From Amaurobius ferox (Eukaryota; Arthropoda; Arachnida; Araneae; Amaurobiidae): 64,000 nt of DNA. The position numbers were made by a program, and so were the translations under genes. The stretch covers positions 120,015,239 through 120,079,238 of the forward strand of contig OX578145.1 in the NCBI GenBank assembly GCA_951213105.1, written 5' to 3'. The notes beneath the pieces were generated by a model. The model saw only the letters and a program-made list of their open reading frames with translations. It was not told the DNA's origin and did no database searches. This document shows positions 20,777 through 33,210 of this stretch, piece after piece; within the stretch, counting starts at the first letter, position 1, and the number at the start of each line of letters is the position of its first letter.

Positions 20777-21793
20777 TAGACTGGATATTTGATCATAACT
20801 TAAAAAGATTAAATTGCTTTAATTTTGTACATTGTTTAAGTGACCACAGGCCCATATTACGCGCATTGGATTCTCATGTACAGCTTGTTCAAAATGTCCT
20901 CCCCCTCAGACAATGTCCATTAAAATTCGAGAAATAATAGGAATGCAAAGAGTACTTCGGCAAGCTTTGCAGGTGTCACCGCGTTACAGTCCCTGATGAT
21001 ACGACTGTTTGATAGGCATTTATCATTTTCCATATACGCGATTCGTGCTTTCCTGATGTCGATTCCTACTCATTAAATAATCCTCTACAACTTCGTAATT
21101 GACATTTTTAGTCAATCTTGCTTTGTTGCCGAATACGTTATCCTAATTTTTTAAATTCTCCGCTAGGGGTGCTTTATTATTCTAAAAAAGTTCAAATAGT
21201 GTAGAATCGAATGACATAAATATTACATAAACCCTTTAATAAACTTTGAATCAAATGACATAAATGTTACATAAATTCTTTAATTCAAACTTAGAATAGA
21301 ATGACATAAATATTACACAAGTCCTTTAGTTTAAACCTAAAGAAGTTAAACGTTCAAAAAATGTTTTTGTCTTCCTTACTATATAAAAGAAAACATTAAA
21401 ACATCATTTATTCAAAAATTGAATTTAGAAAAGTTAAGTGTTTAAATTGATTATATATTGCAAAATAAATTTGAACTAGAACTACAAAATCCGAGACGTA
21501 ATTTGTTTATAATATTTACTCTTATTTGTCTTCAGGATTTGCAGATAAAATTATAAATTTATAATTTACAGTATTTAATACATAAATCAGTGGAATACGA
21601 TTCCATGGGATTTTCAAAGTACTTATACCACCTTGCCTCTCAGAAATAACAAAAACACAGTTTGATATCCTTTCATTTATCGCCAATTTGGCGACATTTC
21701 GAAGGTTCGAGAAACATCTCGAAATAACGAATATTCCACTAGATGAGAGATCACTAGAAGTTTCTATAGAGAGTCTATAAAAGTAGTCATTAC
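20777..21793. repeat. Mostly unassigned; three tandem ATGACATAAATATTACA units
   Basis: At 21204-21345 three units of about 45 bp are built on GAATGACATAAATATTACAT and a TTTAATTCAAACTT-type phrase. Elsewhere no gene or recognised repeat is visible. A CGCCAATTTGGCGACATTTC phrase near 21681 resembles repeat A. Confidence 0.5.
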
Positions 21794-21807
21794 TCAGTTG
21801 GAGAGCA

Positions 21808-23883
21808 TGCCTCTGTCTAACTCTCAGCATGCCTATCAACCGGGCAAATCTACGGATACTGCCCTCTACAGTCTCTCCTTTATTCTGGAGAGAAACTTTA
21901 ATGCCAAAGAAATTGCTCTTACCACTTTTCTTGACATTGAAGGCGCTTTTGATAAAGTTCCTATTGACACCATCCTACATGCTCATGAAAGGAAAGGTGT
22001 TGACATGACGATCTCTTGTTGGATCAAGAACCTGTTATCTAATAGGTATAGCTCTGCATCTTTACTTGGTGATAACAAGACGGTGCATGCTCTGGCAGGC
22101 TGTCCGCAGGGAGGCGTACTTTTACCAATTCTCTGGTGTTTAGTTGTAGACTCTCTTCTGAACAACTTAACTGGTTCCGGTGTATCCTGTGTTGGATATG
22201 CTGACGATGTTGTCATCATTGCCAGAGGCAAATTTGGTAACACTGTCTCTGATATGATGTCCACCGCCCTTAAGGGTGTTAAGACATGATGCAAAAATAC
22301 TGGACTTTCTGTAAACCCACAGAAAACAACCATGGTTGCGTTCACACACAAAAAAAAAAATACGCATTCTTAACCTTAGAGAGAGACATTTGCTTCTTTG
22401 GTCAGAAGCTCATGTGCTTCAAGGAGGTAAAATTCTTAGGAATCTTCTTTGACATGGGTCTCAACTGGAAGAGACACCTGGAATACTGCATAACTAAAGC
22501 CAAAAGAATCTTCTGGTCTTGTAGAAATGCTATTGGGAGAACCAGGGGTTTGAATCCCAAGGCTAATCCATTGGATTTACTCTATGGTAATCTGTCCCAT
22601 CATCTCCTATGGCTCCATTATTTGGTGGTCTAGAATCAGATGTGAAACTGCTAAATTAGATTTAATTAAGCTTCAAAGGATGGTGTGTACTGCGATCTCT
22701 GGTTGCATGAAAACCACTCCCACTGCCACTCTTGAACTTTTGCTTGGATTGCACCCTCTCTACATGCACATTGAAGCTGAGGCTCTCATCTGCATGAACA
22801 GACTTAAATATCTGAAACACTGGAAGGACTATTCTAAGTATTTATCTTGGAGTGGTCTCAACAGTAATGTTATAAATCATCCTTATTTCCATATGCCATC
22901 TGATGGTATACAGGTCCGACATACATTTGACAAGCCCTATGTAATTCAGGTCCCTTCACGGGATAACTGGAAGAGGACTCTCACCTACAATAAACAAAAT
23001 TGTATTGTATGGTCTACGGATGGCTCGAAGATTGGCACCAGTACTGGTGTATGCTGTCTGGATGAGGGCTGTCTGGCTTTGCTGTCTGGATACTAAAATG
23101 TCTTACCCTCCAGGCAGTCATGCTACTGTCTTTCAGGCTGAGGTCTTTGCCATTCTAATGTGTTGTAGTATTTTCTATGACAGAAATTACAGGAGCAACC
23201 AGATTCTAATCTGTTCTGATAGTCAAGCTGCTCTTATGGCCTTAGGGAAATCTATTATGACGTCTTTCCTTGTCTGGGAGTGGTATAATGCACTTTGTAA
23301 TATTGCTAGCAATAATAAAGTCATATTCTACTGGGTGCCTGGACATTCGGGCATTCCAGGAAATAAGCTGGCTGATGAATTGGCTAGGAAAGGCTCAAGT
23401 ACTCCTTTTGTTGGTCCCGAGTCGGCTTTGGGTGTTCCCAATGAACTAACTAGAAGAATTGTCTATAACATCTTCAGAAAGCTTCAGTGCAATAACTGGC
23501 GTAATACTAAGGGCCAAAGGCAGGCGAAAATTCTCAACTGCAATTGCCCTAGCATACGTCAGAAGGAATTATTCAGGCTCAGCAGAACTGGCATCAGAAG
23601 GGCTGTCGGGCTCCTTACTGGACACTGCACCCTTAAAAGACACCTTAATATTATGGGTGTCACGAAAGATTTGTTCTCCGCCCACAGGTTTGAACATATG
23701 AGTCGACATGTGATTAAAGTGATTGAACCCTGGGAGTTGTATGACATTCCTGTCTAGTGCCTGCTTATTTTTGCTTCGGCTACTGGTCTCTTTTCTTAAG
23801 GACCTTCACCTGTTGAGGTAGTACAATAGACCTCTGGTCGATGTGCTGGGCTCTTCTGGAGCCACCCACCTTCATGTTATTCA
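21808..23883 (+). pseudogene. 5'-truncated LINE: reverse transcriptase-RNase H with stop and frameshifts
   Basis: The 14-bp duplication TCAGTTGGAGAGCA (21794-21807 and 23884-23897) bounds the insertion, which begins within the reverse transcriptase. Motifs are TTFLDIEGAFDKVP (catalytic Asp), GCPQGGVLLPILW and GYADDVVIIA. After these comes an in-frame TGA (22287-22289), then a frame change at an A-run near 22351, another near 22590 and another near 23050-23100. RNase H is readable as WSTDGSKIG, FQAEVFAI, ICSDSQAAL and KLADELARKG. The frame ends at 23757 and a 3' UTR of about 125 bp follows. RNase H places it in the I/Jockey/LOA group. It is dead but the reading frames are still well conserved. 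Confidence 0.92.
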
Positions 23884-23897
23884 TTCAGTTGGAGAGC

Positions 23898-26191
23898 AGT
23901 TGACGTGATACGAGCTACATCTGTGATATTTGTCAATGTTTTGAGAATAGTAGCTGCTATTTGCGAAATGATATTAGTCAATATTTTGAGAATAGTAGCT
24001 ATTGTTTTGTGAAATGATATTAGTCAATGTTTTGAGCGTATCTTGAGCGTACTCCACGAAATCGAGAGGATACGCCGTAACAGTAGGTATTTATTGACTA
24101 CTAGCCATTTTGAACGCGCGAAACACGGGTAAAAATAGGATATGCATATTTGTTTTACGTATATTTATTAGGTTATGTATATTTATTTTTCATTTAATTT
24201 GATTTCCAATTTTTGTAGTTCATTAAAAAAGAACGAGGAGTTTATTTTCTCAGTTTTATCTTTAATGAATAAGCACCAGGAAAACACATAAATGAAATGA
24301 AATGCCACTTTTCCAATGCATGAGCTGTGTATTTTACGATAAAAAAAATAGAAGAATCCAATCTTAATCTCTGAAAAGAAGAAAAGCTGTGTTTTATCTC
24401 AGTCTGTACGCTGTATAACACTAAAGAAGCATCAGTTTCTCTTCACTTTATTAAGAAACTTTAATGACTACTTATACCGGTCTTTAAAAGAACATAAAAC
24501 ACAAGTAACATTTTCAGGATACTCTATAAAATGACGTACGAATTGAGGACTTTTTTTATTAAATTAAATTTCTTTTTCTTTTGTTTGTTTTTTTGTGAAT
24601 AAAAGCATTCAACTTTTTTTTATAATCTACTAGAATATGTACCAATATTGCCAGTAATTTAAGATGCAAACGACTGATTGAAATAACACCGGGACATCAG
24701 CGAATTCCCGAAGGACCAACAACGCTTTTACAATGAGCTAGCTTAGAACAAAGAATAAGTAACTTTCTGCGCTAGCGTAACATGTCCTAAATAAGCGTGC
24801 AATTCGGAGACAAGGCTTTCGTTAAAAAGTACGGTCTAAAAGTACTAAAAAGTACGGTCTTTAAAACTTAGCAAGAACAAGGTGAGATTTAAAATTATTA
24901 AACAAATATATTTCATGTTGCTTTCAAAACACCTCATATCGAGAAATCAAGCAGACCTATGTTTAATTTAAAATGTAAAATGCATAAAAAAAAAAAAAAA
25001 AATACATAAAATCTTTACTAAAGAGATAAAATTAAAAAAATTCTATTCCATCTCAGCGAGTTTTCATCAGAATGTTTCCCTTTTCTGATACAATACTCAT
25101 AATGCCAATATAATATCATTAAACAAGAAAGTTCATTCATGCATAAAGCATTGATTATAAAATCCTTTCCAACTGGAAATGCAATTTTATTTAGGCGTCT
25201 CTAAAATTGTAATACATTCAGCGCTGATATTTTTTTAAAATATCACCGTAATTTATTATATTTGAAAACTTAAAACTTCAAAAAAGATAATAAAAATATA
25301 CAATGCCAGTAACCATGGAGGTAAAAGGAGTTAAAACTTCACATTAAGAAAACGCCTATATCGTGTAAGACAATAATCTAGGTGGTGCTGGGATAAGCTA
25401 GCTGCATTGCATGAATTTCTATGATGAAAGACCTAAAATATTTTTTAAACTGTCAGTTTTGCAAAAATAAATAATTAACGTAATGCAAGTTAGAACTGAA
25501 ACAATAACGAATATTCCTACTCATTCAAAATTATTTTACCTTTTAATTTATTTTTATCTCCAAAGATTCTGTACTCTATCCTACTACTATAAAATACTGG
25601 TCAATTATACTCATAATTAGTGAACTCTTAATTTAAATCTAATCATAAATACATATAGTAAATACTACGCCTTCCTGTTGTGACAATCAGCAATAGCAGC
25701 CACTTTACTAGCACTAGCGACACCTACATATAATTCTCAAAACATTATGGCATTCTTAAGCATTTCTTCCATAGGAGTTTTATCTCCTTCTTTCTAACTC
25801 CATGCTAGTTAACACTAAATGAACTTTATTTCTCGGTATATTAGAAGTTTACTGGGATTGCGGATGACAAAATTCCTTTTGATTGCAGCCCACAATTTGA
25901 CAGTCCAGCAGAAGTGAAGAACTATTTTATGTAATATCTTAACATTTTTAAAAAGTAGCGCTCATTTGCGCCAAATTAACATTGGCGACAAACTCACTAA
26001 CTCTACACAGCCTGTTTAGAATCCTCGAATTCGAGAAAAGTGTTATTAACCCATCTCTATTTATAACGGTATCGATTTACTTTCGTACTATATGACCTAC
26101 TTGGTTATGATTTTTGAAAATAATTTACTCATGGGCATGATAAAAAAAGTAATTAAACTCTTGGAAAGATATTTATTATAAAATATATCTC
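23898..26191. other. Largely unassigned AT-rich region with small tandem and shared segments
   Basis: At 23932-24045 there are about two and a half copies of a unit of roughly 50 bp containing TATTTTGAGAATAGTAGCT. The segment 25030-25110 resembles 52350-52460 (TCTCAGC-AGTTT-CATCAGAATGTT). The segment 25316-25555 resembles 62240-62450, which at that locus directly abuts a foldback element. No gene is seen. Confidence 0.45.
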
Positions 26192-27927
26192 TTTTTAACA
26201 CTTTACAACAAAGTTGAAAAGTGTTTATGACTTTGTTCATTCATTCTGTCTGTCTGTCTGTCCGTTATCACGATAACTGCCGTAAAAATGACTTAATCAA
26301 AATGAAATTTTAGTATGTTGTTCAGACGGTCTGTAGGACCTATGGGAATATAAATGAATAATATCACATAATTAGTTTTGGATTGAACCCGGGTTGAAAA
26401 AATGAAATACATTGAGCCCTATGGGACTTAATTTTTCAAACATTTTTTAAGCGGATTTAAAATTCACAAATTGCTTCGAAAATTTTAGGTAATATTCAAA
26501 TTGTTCCATAAAATATAAAAAAAAAAATTCAGCGAAATATATTCAGTAGTTCTTTAAATAAAAATTAAAATAATAATTAACCTCTTATATGAAACGATCA
26601 CGTGACCATGAAATGAAAAGATCACATGACCCACTTCAAAATGGTATATGGCATCCATCTTGTTTCAAAATCGTGATTTTTTTAAGTTCTTTTTAATTCA
26701 TATTGAGTGTTGTATCAGTCCTAAACCTACTTTATTTTTGCTTAAATTCTGTGCTTCTACATACTGAAACAACACAAATACAATATATTTGAGTTTAAAT
26801 GATTATCCAAATTTGATTATTTCTACAACGAAGCCTATTTTTCACTTATGTAATATGTAAACAGCAAAATATGTAGAATGAGTTGTATTAGAATTGCTGT
26901 ATTTCTTTAACACAAAATAATTTAGCCCATGGAGTCTGCATGGCTGATATGAATGAAATATTAATTGATTTTATAAAGAGAAGGACGATTTTTTTCGATG
27001 AAGTTTTAAGCATAGAGTTTAATTACTTGTAGCTCTCCATCGTCTTAATTTTTAAATAAAATAAATTATTATAGTATTGTGATCAATGAAATGAATGGGA
27101 GAAAGTTATGAATGAAATTCTGTTTTTATAGAGAGATGCAGGCGTGTTATTTTTTCTATGACGTCATTTGAATTAATTTCAGTTGTTTTCGATGAAGTTT
27201 TCAAATATAATAAATTATTGTAGTATTATGATAGTTTTAAAAATATTACCGTGGAATGTATTGCATTTTAGAGATATTTAAACCAGGCAATTTATATTTC
27301 AATGCCGTCATTTGAATGAAGTTCATTTTTTTTTCAATGAAGGTTTAAGTTTTCAAATATAATAAATTAATGTAGTATTGTGATAAGTTTTAAAATATTA
27401 CCGAGGAATGTATTGCATTTTAGACTTTTTTAAATAAAATTGCATTGAAGTTGGAAAGTGTTTCATAATCGATGCTTTAAGCATGATTGATCTTTCTTGT
27501 TTCTTTCTGGAGAATATAGCAAGAGTCAGAATTTAATTGAATTTGTTTTTCTCCCTATATTAAACAATTTTTATTTAAAAAATTACCTAACATATTTTAC
27601 TGAAATTTTTTCATATATTTTATGGGATAATTTGAATATTTCCTAAAACTTTCGAAGCAATTTGTGAATTTTAAATTCGCTTAAAAAATGTTTGAAAAAT
27701 TATGTCCCATAGGGTTCAATGTATTTCATTTTTTCAACCCGGGTTCAATCCAAAACTAATTGGGTGATATTATTCATTTATATTCCCATAGGTCCTACAG
27801 ATCGTCTGAACAACATACTAAAATTTCATTTTGATTAAGTCATTTTTACGGCAGTTATCCTGTTAACGGACAGACAGAATGAACAAAGTCATAAACACTT
27901 TTCAACTACATTGTAAAGTGTTAAAAA
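26192..27927. mobile_element. Foldback DNA transposon, about 1.74 kb, inverted arms of about 370 bp
   Basis: Ends are TTTTTAACACTTTACAAC and its complement, with a subterminal GTTGAAAAGTG/CACTTTTCAAC element. The arms (about 26192-26570 and 27549-27927) share TATGGGAATATAAATGAATA and GATTGAACCCGGGTTGAAAA in opposite orientations. The interior has a direct repeat about 150 bp apart (27196-27270 and 27346-27425, TTTCAAATATAATAAATTA...GTAGTATT). No transposase frame is present. A half-copy lies at 62446-62985. Confidence 0.85.
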
Positions 27928-28085
27928 TAGAACGAAAATTTTCAAATTCATAAAGTTAGAACATTGGCATCTTAAACCCTGGTTACTGTGGTAATATTTG
28001 TCTGGAAATCGTTCAAAACCATTTAAACTGATTCGAATATTTAAAAAAAATCTCGTCGAGTCATCCGGGGGCTTGAAGTACCTCT

Positions 28086-28471
28086 GTTGTTGTTGTTGAG
28101 ACCCAGACCGTCCGATCTGCCAGGAAAGTGTAAGGTAGCCGTTTGGACGGCCGGGAAGTGCCACCCAATTTAGACCGGAACCCATTGGGGGAGGCATCCA
28201 CGGGGACGTACCCTCCTTTCCCTACCACCAACCTCTCGGAAGGACTTACGGACCCACATGTTTAACGTGATCGTACTCCGCATGAACACGGCGGCAGTTG
28301 TGGCAGTGTGCAAATCCAGCGTGCAAACCACCGGGCTACCGCGCCCGAAATGTGCCAACAGCACGCGGTGTTCCCAGATGGTCACCCACCCAAGTACTAA
28401 CCGCGCTCGATGTTGCTTGACTTCGGTGATCTAACGAGAACCTGTGTTTTCAGCACGGTAGGGCCGTTGGC
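28086..28471 (-). mobile_element. SINE with 5S rRNA head
   Basis: On the minus strand: 5S head (28354-28471) ending in GTGCTGTTGGC, a B-box-less tRNA piece (GGGCGCGGTAGCCCGGTGG), the shared body and a (CAA)n tail. An 18-bp duplication CTTGAAGTACCTCTGTTG lies at 28072-28089 and 28471-28488. The neighbouring 28487-28560 holds CCAGACCACACGACCAACCC, also found in repeat E copy 1, and a third GAAGTACCTCTG. Confidence 0.92.
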
Positions 28472-28560
28472 TTGAAGTACCTCTGTTGAAGACCCAGACC
28501 ACACGACCAACCCTAGGGTTTACGGTAGCAATATGTGTGGTCGGTGAAGTACCTCTGTGT

Positions 28561-28969
28561 CGAATTTCGCCGTCGTCCGATGCTTCGATTTTCTACTACA
28601 GGCAACATAGATGCACAAACCGATAAATATCTTCTTTCATAATGTCATCTTCTTTTATTATTTATTATCAAGATACAAATGATTTTCGGTTCATTTCACA
28701 GGTATTGATTTTGTCATGACTCATCATTACTGCGAGTTATCTATAGGTATATAGAAAATGACTTTAAATATATATATCTTAATATTCTAGACTTGATATC
28801 GTGCGAACTACTCGTTTCTGACAAGATTCTTCCATTTCTCGTAACAGGGTGCTTGAAAGATTGCCATTTCTTTGATATTCTTTTTGAAAGTGGATTATTG
28901 TATAAGGTACGGGTTTCTCTCTTTTTAACACACACGCACGCACATAAGAGATCCGTTTAGAAATTTGTA
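28561..28969. other. Unassigned spacer
   Basis: AT-rich with no recognised gene or repeat. The short minus-strand frames near 28741-28991 show no domain. Confidence 0.35.
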
Positions 28970-29351
28970 TAAAACTTTCCCTACAAGACATAATAATGCA
29001 TAGGAAAAGTATCGAAATAGTGTCGATAATTGGAAAACGAGTTTTCGATAGATTTACATCTTGATACTTTGCATACTATATAGGGAAAAAAAATCTGATT
29101 CAACACATGAATTGTCATACAATGGAACACATTTTTAAGCACAGAGGTCAAGCTGAAAATAGTGGATTCGTGTGCAAGAGTGCCGTCCTAAGTGTGCAGA
29201 TCCGTCGGAAATTCAAGTTCCAAGACCAAATGTTACAAAATTTGGTAGATCACTTGTGGGTTGCCCTGGTGCTTAGATTTTGGTACTATTCGGGAAAAAA
29301 GACCAACAGCATTATTCTAAGATGGATCATTTTCGTCATATTTATATATTT
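28970..29351 (-). repeat. Diverged repeat B (hairpin side)
   Basis: It retains the hairpin-proximal end (CTTTCCCTACAAGACATAAT ... GGAAAAGTATCG) and the CAAAATTTGGTAGATCACTTG phrase of repeat B. The younger B copy at 29352-30114 sits at its distal edge and further old B sequence resumes at 30119, so the old copy is interrupted. Confidence 0.6.
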
Positions 29352-30114
29352 TTACTTTCCCTGCAATACATGGTAATGTATAGGGAAAGTATTGGAATCA
29401 TGCCGAAAATCGCAACTCGAGTTTTCGACGGATCTACACGTTTCGAGACCTCTAGAATACAAATCATTTTTAGCGTGACGTCTGTGTGTGTGTCTGTCTG
29501 TGTATCTACCTGTCTGTGCAGATTTTGTATCCACTCTAACTAAAAAACTAATGGACCGAATTTCATAAAATTTGGTAGGTAAGTCACTTGTGGGCGAATC
29601 TGGTGTTGATTAGTTTTGGGTACGATTCGGGATAAAAGAACCACCCGCCTTTTCTTGAGAAATGGCCCGAAAAAGCTTGCATTCACTGTAGCTGAAAAAC
29701 TAATGGACCGAATTTCACAAAATTCGGCAGATAAGTCACTTCTGGGACACCCTGGTGCTGATTATATTTTGGTACGATTCGGGAAAAAATAACCTGGCTT
29801 TTTTTTGCAAAATAACCCGCAAAAATCGCAAAAATCTAAAATAAAAAACTGCGTATGATCCAATATATCCATTAAATGCTTGTTTAATACGTCATTTTTA
29901 ATGAAGAAAAGAATATAAGACCAACCCTATTACACTAGGACTAGCCGTTCTCGAGATATTTTAGTTTTTTCGTATTTTCTCTACGCCACCTTTGAAAATA
30001 AGTTCAGTTATCAAATGACAGCGAAAATTGAATTAAAAGTGAATTAAATTTAATTAAAATAAAGAGAACGTGAATATAAGTCTGCAGGGAAAGTCGTGTG
30101 CCGCCCACATCAGA
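29352..30114 (-). mobile_element. Repeat B copy (complete)
   Basis: Forward orientation is minus: TCTGATGTGGGCGGCACACG, ACTTTCCCTGCAG, body, GT-rich microsatellite near 29483-29520, and the 3' hairpin CTTTCCC...GGGAAAGTAA. Internal half-units containing CCGAATTTCA...TTCGG appear twice about 175 bp apart. No protein is encoded. Confidence 0.85.
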
Positions 30115-30545
30115 TTTTTAATTTTGACGCGCTAAAGATGCTTGGGTTCACTAGCAGTTTTAAATCTATTTGATGAAATTTCTTAAATTTTAGTAATTAA
30201 ATCCCTTGAGGGTTATCTTGATGCTGATTAAATTTTGGCATGATTTCGAAAAATACACTAACTCTTTTTTGCGCAATGGCCAGCAAATATCGTAAAAATC
30301 ATCTTAAATAAATGACTCAAATTGCTGGAGTATGTTAATTATATACTTGTTCCTCATATAATTTTTAACAATAAACCGAATAAGACTAACCGCATGACTT
30401 TAGGATGAACTAACTGTTCCCGAGATAATTTAGTTTTTTGGATTTTGAGGAGCCGAAGATGTTTCGAAATGCATTAAGTTTCAAAATGAAACGAAATTAT
30501 ATTAAAAATGCAAACTGGATATACCAGAAAAGTATCCATGCTTTT
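30115..30545 (-). repeat. Older, diverged repeat B sequence
   Basis: GATGCTGATTAAATTTTGGC, ATGGCCAGCAAATATCG and ATAAGACTAACC... CGAGATAATTTAG follow repeat B order with many changes. It continues the old copy interrupted by 29352-30114. Confidence 0.6.
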
Positions 30546-30845
30546 TTCTGCAATTAAATTCCGGCTACGTCAAGCTATGTCCGGCTACGTTAAACTGTGT
30601 TACTATTAAAAGTATCGAAAGGTCTTCTAGGTTATCAAGGGGGTTTTTGGAGGATAAGAATAATTTTTTCGAACCCCCATTTTCTCTGGCTTCTGGAAGG
30701 TAAATCGATAATCCGGCTGTATTAGGTTCTGTACCATAGTCGATATTAAATTGGGTAGAAATTTAACCGTCCAGGTCGCCAAGGGGCTTCTGGAGGGTCT
30801 GAACAGGCAAAAACACATTATACAATAATATAATGCCTTAATTAG
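30546..30845. other. Unassigned; relative of the tandem at 54.2-54.5 kb
   Basis: Two phrases, TATCAAGGGGGTTTTTGGAGG and CGCCAAGGGGCTTCTGGAGG, about 155 bp apart, resemble the 151-bp tandem units at 54200-54545. No gene is seen. Confidence 0.4.
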
Positions 30846-30914
30846 ATGCCTTCTCATGCTGTGCATGCTGATAAGATTGAAATTGTACAGAATAAATTTT
30901 TAAGATATCTCCAT

Positions 30915-32365
30915 TACAAGAAAAATAGTGTGTTCTGTTACTCTCTTTCTGCTACTTTGCTTCGTGAGGTGTTTGTTGTGAAAAGCTTACTTATTCGAAG
31001 GAATTTTATTTTGCTCTCTTTTTTAAAGAGTCTTTTCGGTGGCAGAGTTGCCTGTTCATCTCTTCTGACAAGGGAAGGCTTTGCAATAGTTCTATCGGAT
31101 TGCAATCTTTCATTTCCTATCTTGTAAAGGACCATGGATAATGATAAAACGCCGCGGCTTTCATCTGCTAAGTGATAGGGGGCGCCACAATAACAATCTG
31201 AAGTTGTCATGCAAACGTGCTCTACTGACGTGTATCATTTACATTTTAGTGTGAAAATATTATCCTTTTCAATTATTATTATTATTTTGAAATAAAATGG
31301 ACAATAATGATAAGTAGTAAACGATAAATTTATTACTAATATAATTTATATCTTATTAATTAGCTAAACAACTGCCAAGACATGGTCGTAAAGGTTGATC
31401 AAACGCAACAAAGACAAAGGCTGAAATTTTGAAAACCAAAACTGAACTAATCAACAAAACTATTGACTGTAGTACAATGAAAGTCAAAGCCAATGAAATT
31501 TGTAAAATAATGAATGATTTAAATTCTTTGTAAGTTTGAAATTATGAATGGGAATGATTAAATGTATGATCAATACAAATGAAAACGTTACAATGTGCAC
31601 ATTTAACAAATGCATAATCATTGCAATTTACAATGAAACAAGTTGCTGAACCAATATTAAATACAGTTGCCATTACTTTGTTAAATTTTGTAATGTGTTT
31701 TTCAACAGAATATCCAGCTTTTTTCCAAGAATATATTACCATATCTCGAAATATATCAGCGCCAAGTTAATTGTACACAAATGAATTCATTTTTAAAATA
31801 AATAATCTGTCATTTAACTTTCTGTTGGCCTCTTTATCGATGTTGGTTCAAAATTCATCGATGTCTTCAATATGGACCTCTTCAATGCATGCAGCTCGAA
31901 TTTTTATGTAGTCTTCGATACGTTTTACAAATGCCTTATAAGGATTGAAGAAGTAACAGTCTAACGGCTCTGCATATTTTGTTGTTTTTTCAGGTATTAT
32001 TTAATAATAATAATAACTGAAAAGGATAATATTTTCACACTAAAGTGTAAATAATACACGTCAGTAGAGCACGTTTGCATGACAACTTCAGATTGTTATG
32101 GCGGCGCCCCCTATCACTTAGCTGATGAAAGCCGTGGCGTTTTATCATTATTCATGGTCCTTTACAAGATAGGAAATGAAAGATTGCAATCCGAGAGAAC
32201 TATTGCAAAGCCTTCCCTTGTCAGAAGAGATGAACAGTCAACTCTGCCACCAAAAAGACTCTTAAAAAAAGAGAGCAAAATAAAATTCCTTCGAATAAGT
32301 AAGCTTTTTACAACAAACACCTCACGAAGCAAAGTAGCAGAAAGGGAGTAACAGAACACACTATT
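30915..32365. repeat. Inverted duplication with about 360-bp arms inside the LINE tail
   Basis: Arms are about 30915-31283 and 32003-32365. The same peptide-like frame is readable in both (minus 30938-31210 and plus 32079-32351). The arms contain LINE sequence (outer part) plus non-LINE sequence with AAAGGACCATGGATAATGAT and GGGGGCGCC. A further direct copy of GAAAGATTGCAATCCGAGAG occurs at 32369. Insertion of an element with inverted ends followed by local inversion or duplication would explain this. Confidence 0.82.
31542..31990 (-). pseudogene. Transposase-like C-terminal relic between the inverted arms
   Basis: On the minus strand 31990-31743 reads as a protein-like frame (EPLDCYFFNPYKAFVKRIED, then IKIRAACIEEVHIEDIDEF) with two in-frame stops, continuing into 31742-31542 (YSWKKAGYSVEKHITKFNKV) and ending in a Cys-His cluster CAHCNVFICIDHTF. 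A C-terminal CxxC...C..H cluster occurs in several DDE transposase groups, for example piggyBac-like. I cannot name the family with confidence. Position between inverted arms supports a transposon origin. Confidence 0.4.
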
Positions 32366-32798
32366 TTGAAAGATTGCAATCCGAGAGAACTATTGCAAAG
32401 CCTTACCTTGCGAGTGGTATCGGTTTTCGTGTTCCCAGTTTTAATTCTAGGAATAGGAGTTTGTTTGTTGAAAGGGTTTTTAGAACTGGTGTTGCAGATC
32501 AGTGTGCAGTAAACAATTTCTGTAAACTATACAATAGCCTGGTTGATGATTTCGATATTTTTTTTCTTCATTAACAAGTTTTAAAGATCCTTTATTGTAA
32601 TTCTTGCGTGTTTTACTGGTTTTTTTTAACTTACAAATGCTTATTTGCTATCGGTGTTTTTTATTTTGTTTCTATATGTATGGTTCCTATTTGTATCTGC
32701 CCTCTGCGGATTTCTTCTGTGTATTGTTTTGCCTGTTGTCACTGGGATTTGCTTCCTGTAGCATGCATTTTTCAAAATAAATAAATAAATACATGATA

Positions 32799-33202
32799 AA
32801 TGACAGGGTCACCTTTTAATATCATGGGAGTTTTGGGGCTTTAGTAAAAAAGGATAATATTGAGCTTTCGAATTACCGATACATTGTTACAGAAGGTTTT
32901 AGCTCATTATTTCGGTGATCGACTGCGCTAGTGTAATAGAAAGGTGCATTTGCGCTTCGATCATATCTTTGACAATGCCTCTACGCATGAACGGCTTAAT
33001 ATCTTCAATGACACTGATGAATCGGATATGCAGTGGCAGCAGATGTCGATATATATATATATAAATCGATGAAAAAATAGATACACTTGACTCATAATCG
33101 ATGAAACATCAAATCGAAAAGAATCGTTTGTCGGAAATCAGGTTGCACTTTTGAAACAGGGATTGAAGAGATAAACAGTGGCGGAGTGTGAAGAGAATTT
33201 GA
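32799..33202. other. Unassigned spacer
   Basis: It contains a TATATATATATA run near 33047-33062 and a moderately less AT-rich patch at 32910-33040. No gene is recognised. Confidence 0.35.
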
Positions 33203-33210
33203 GGAAACAG

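Larger units (their letters stand above)
30846..32798 (+). pseudogene. LINE reverse transcriptase tail, interrupted
   Basis: The first part (30846 to about 31081) reads like the C-terminal region of Jockey/CR1-type reverse transcriptases: IEIVQNKFLRYLHYKK, then FLKSLFGG and CSSLL. The continuation lies at about 32400-32574 (GFRVPSFNSRNRSLF ... LYNSLVDDFDIFFLH, then stop). A 3' UTR ends in AAATAAATAAATAAATAC near 32796. About 1.3 kb of inverted-repeat DNA separates the parts. Only the C-terminus remains; the catalytic motifs are absent. Confidence 0.72.

Noticed and set aside
30938..31210. Two nearly identical 90-residue proteins (minus 30938-31210 and plus 32079-32351)
   Set aside because: They are the antisense of a LINE fragment duplicated in inverted arms; identity reflects the DNA duplication.
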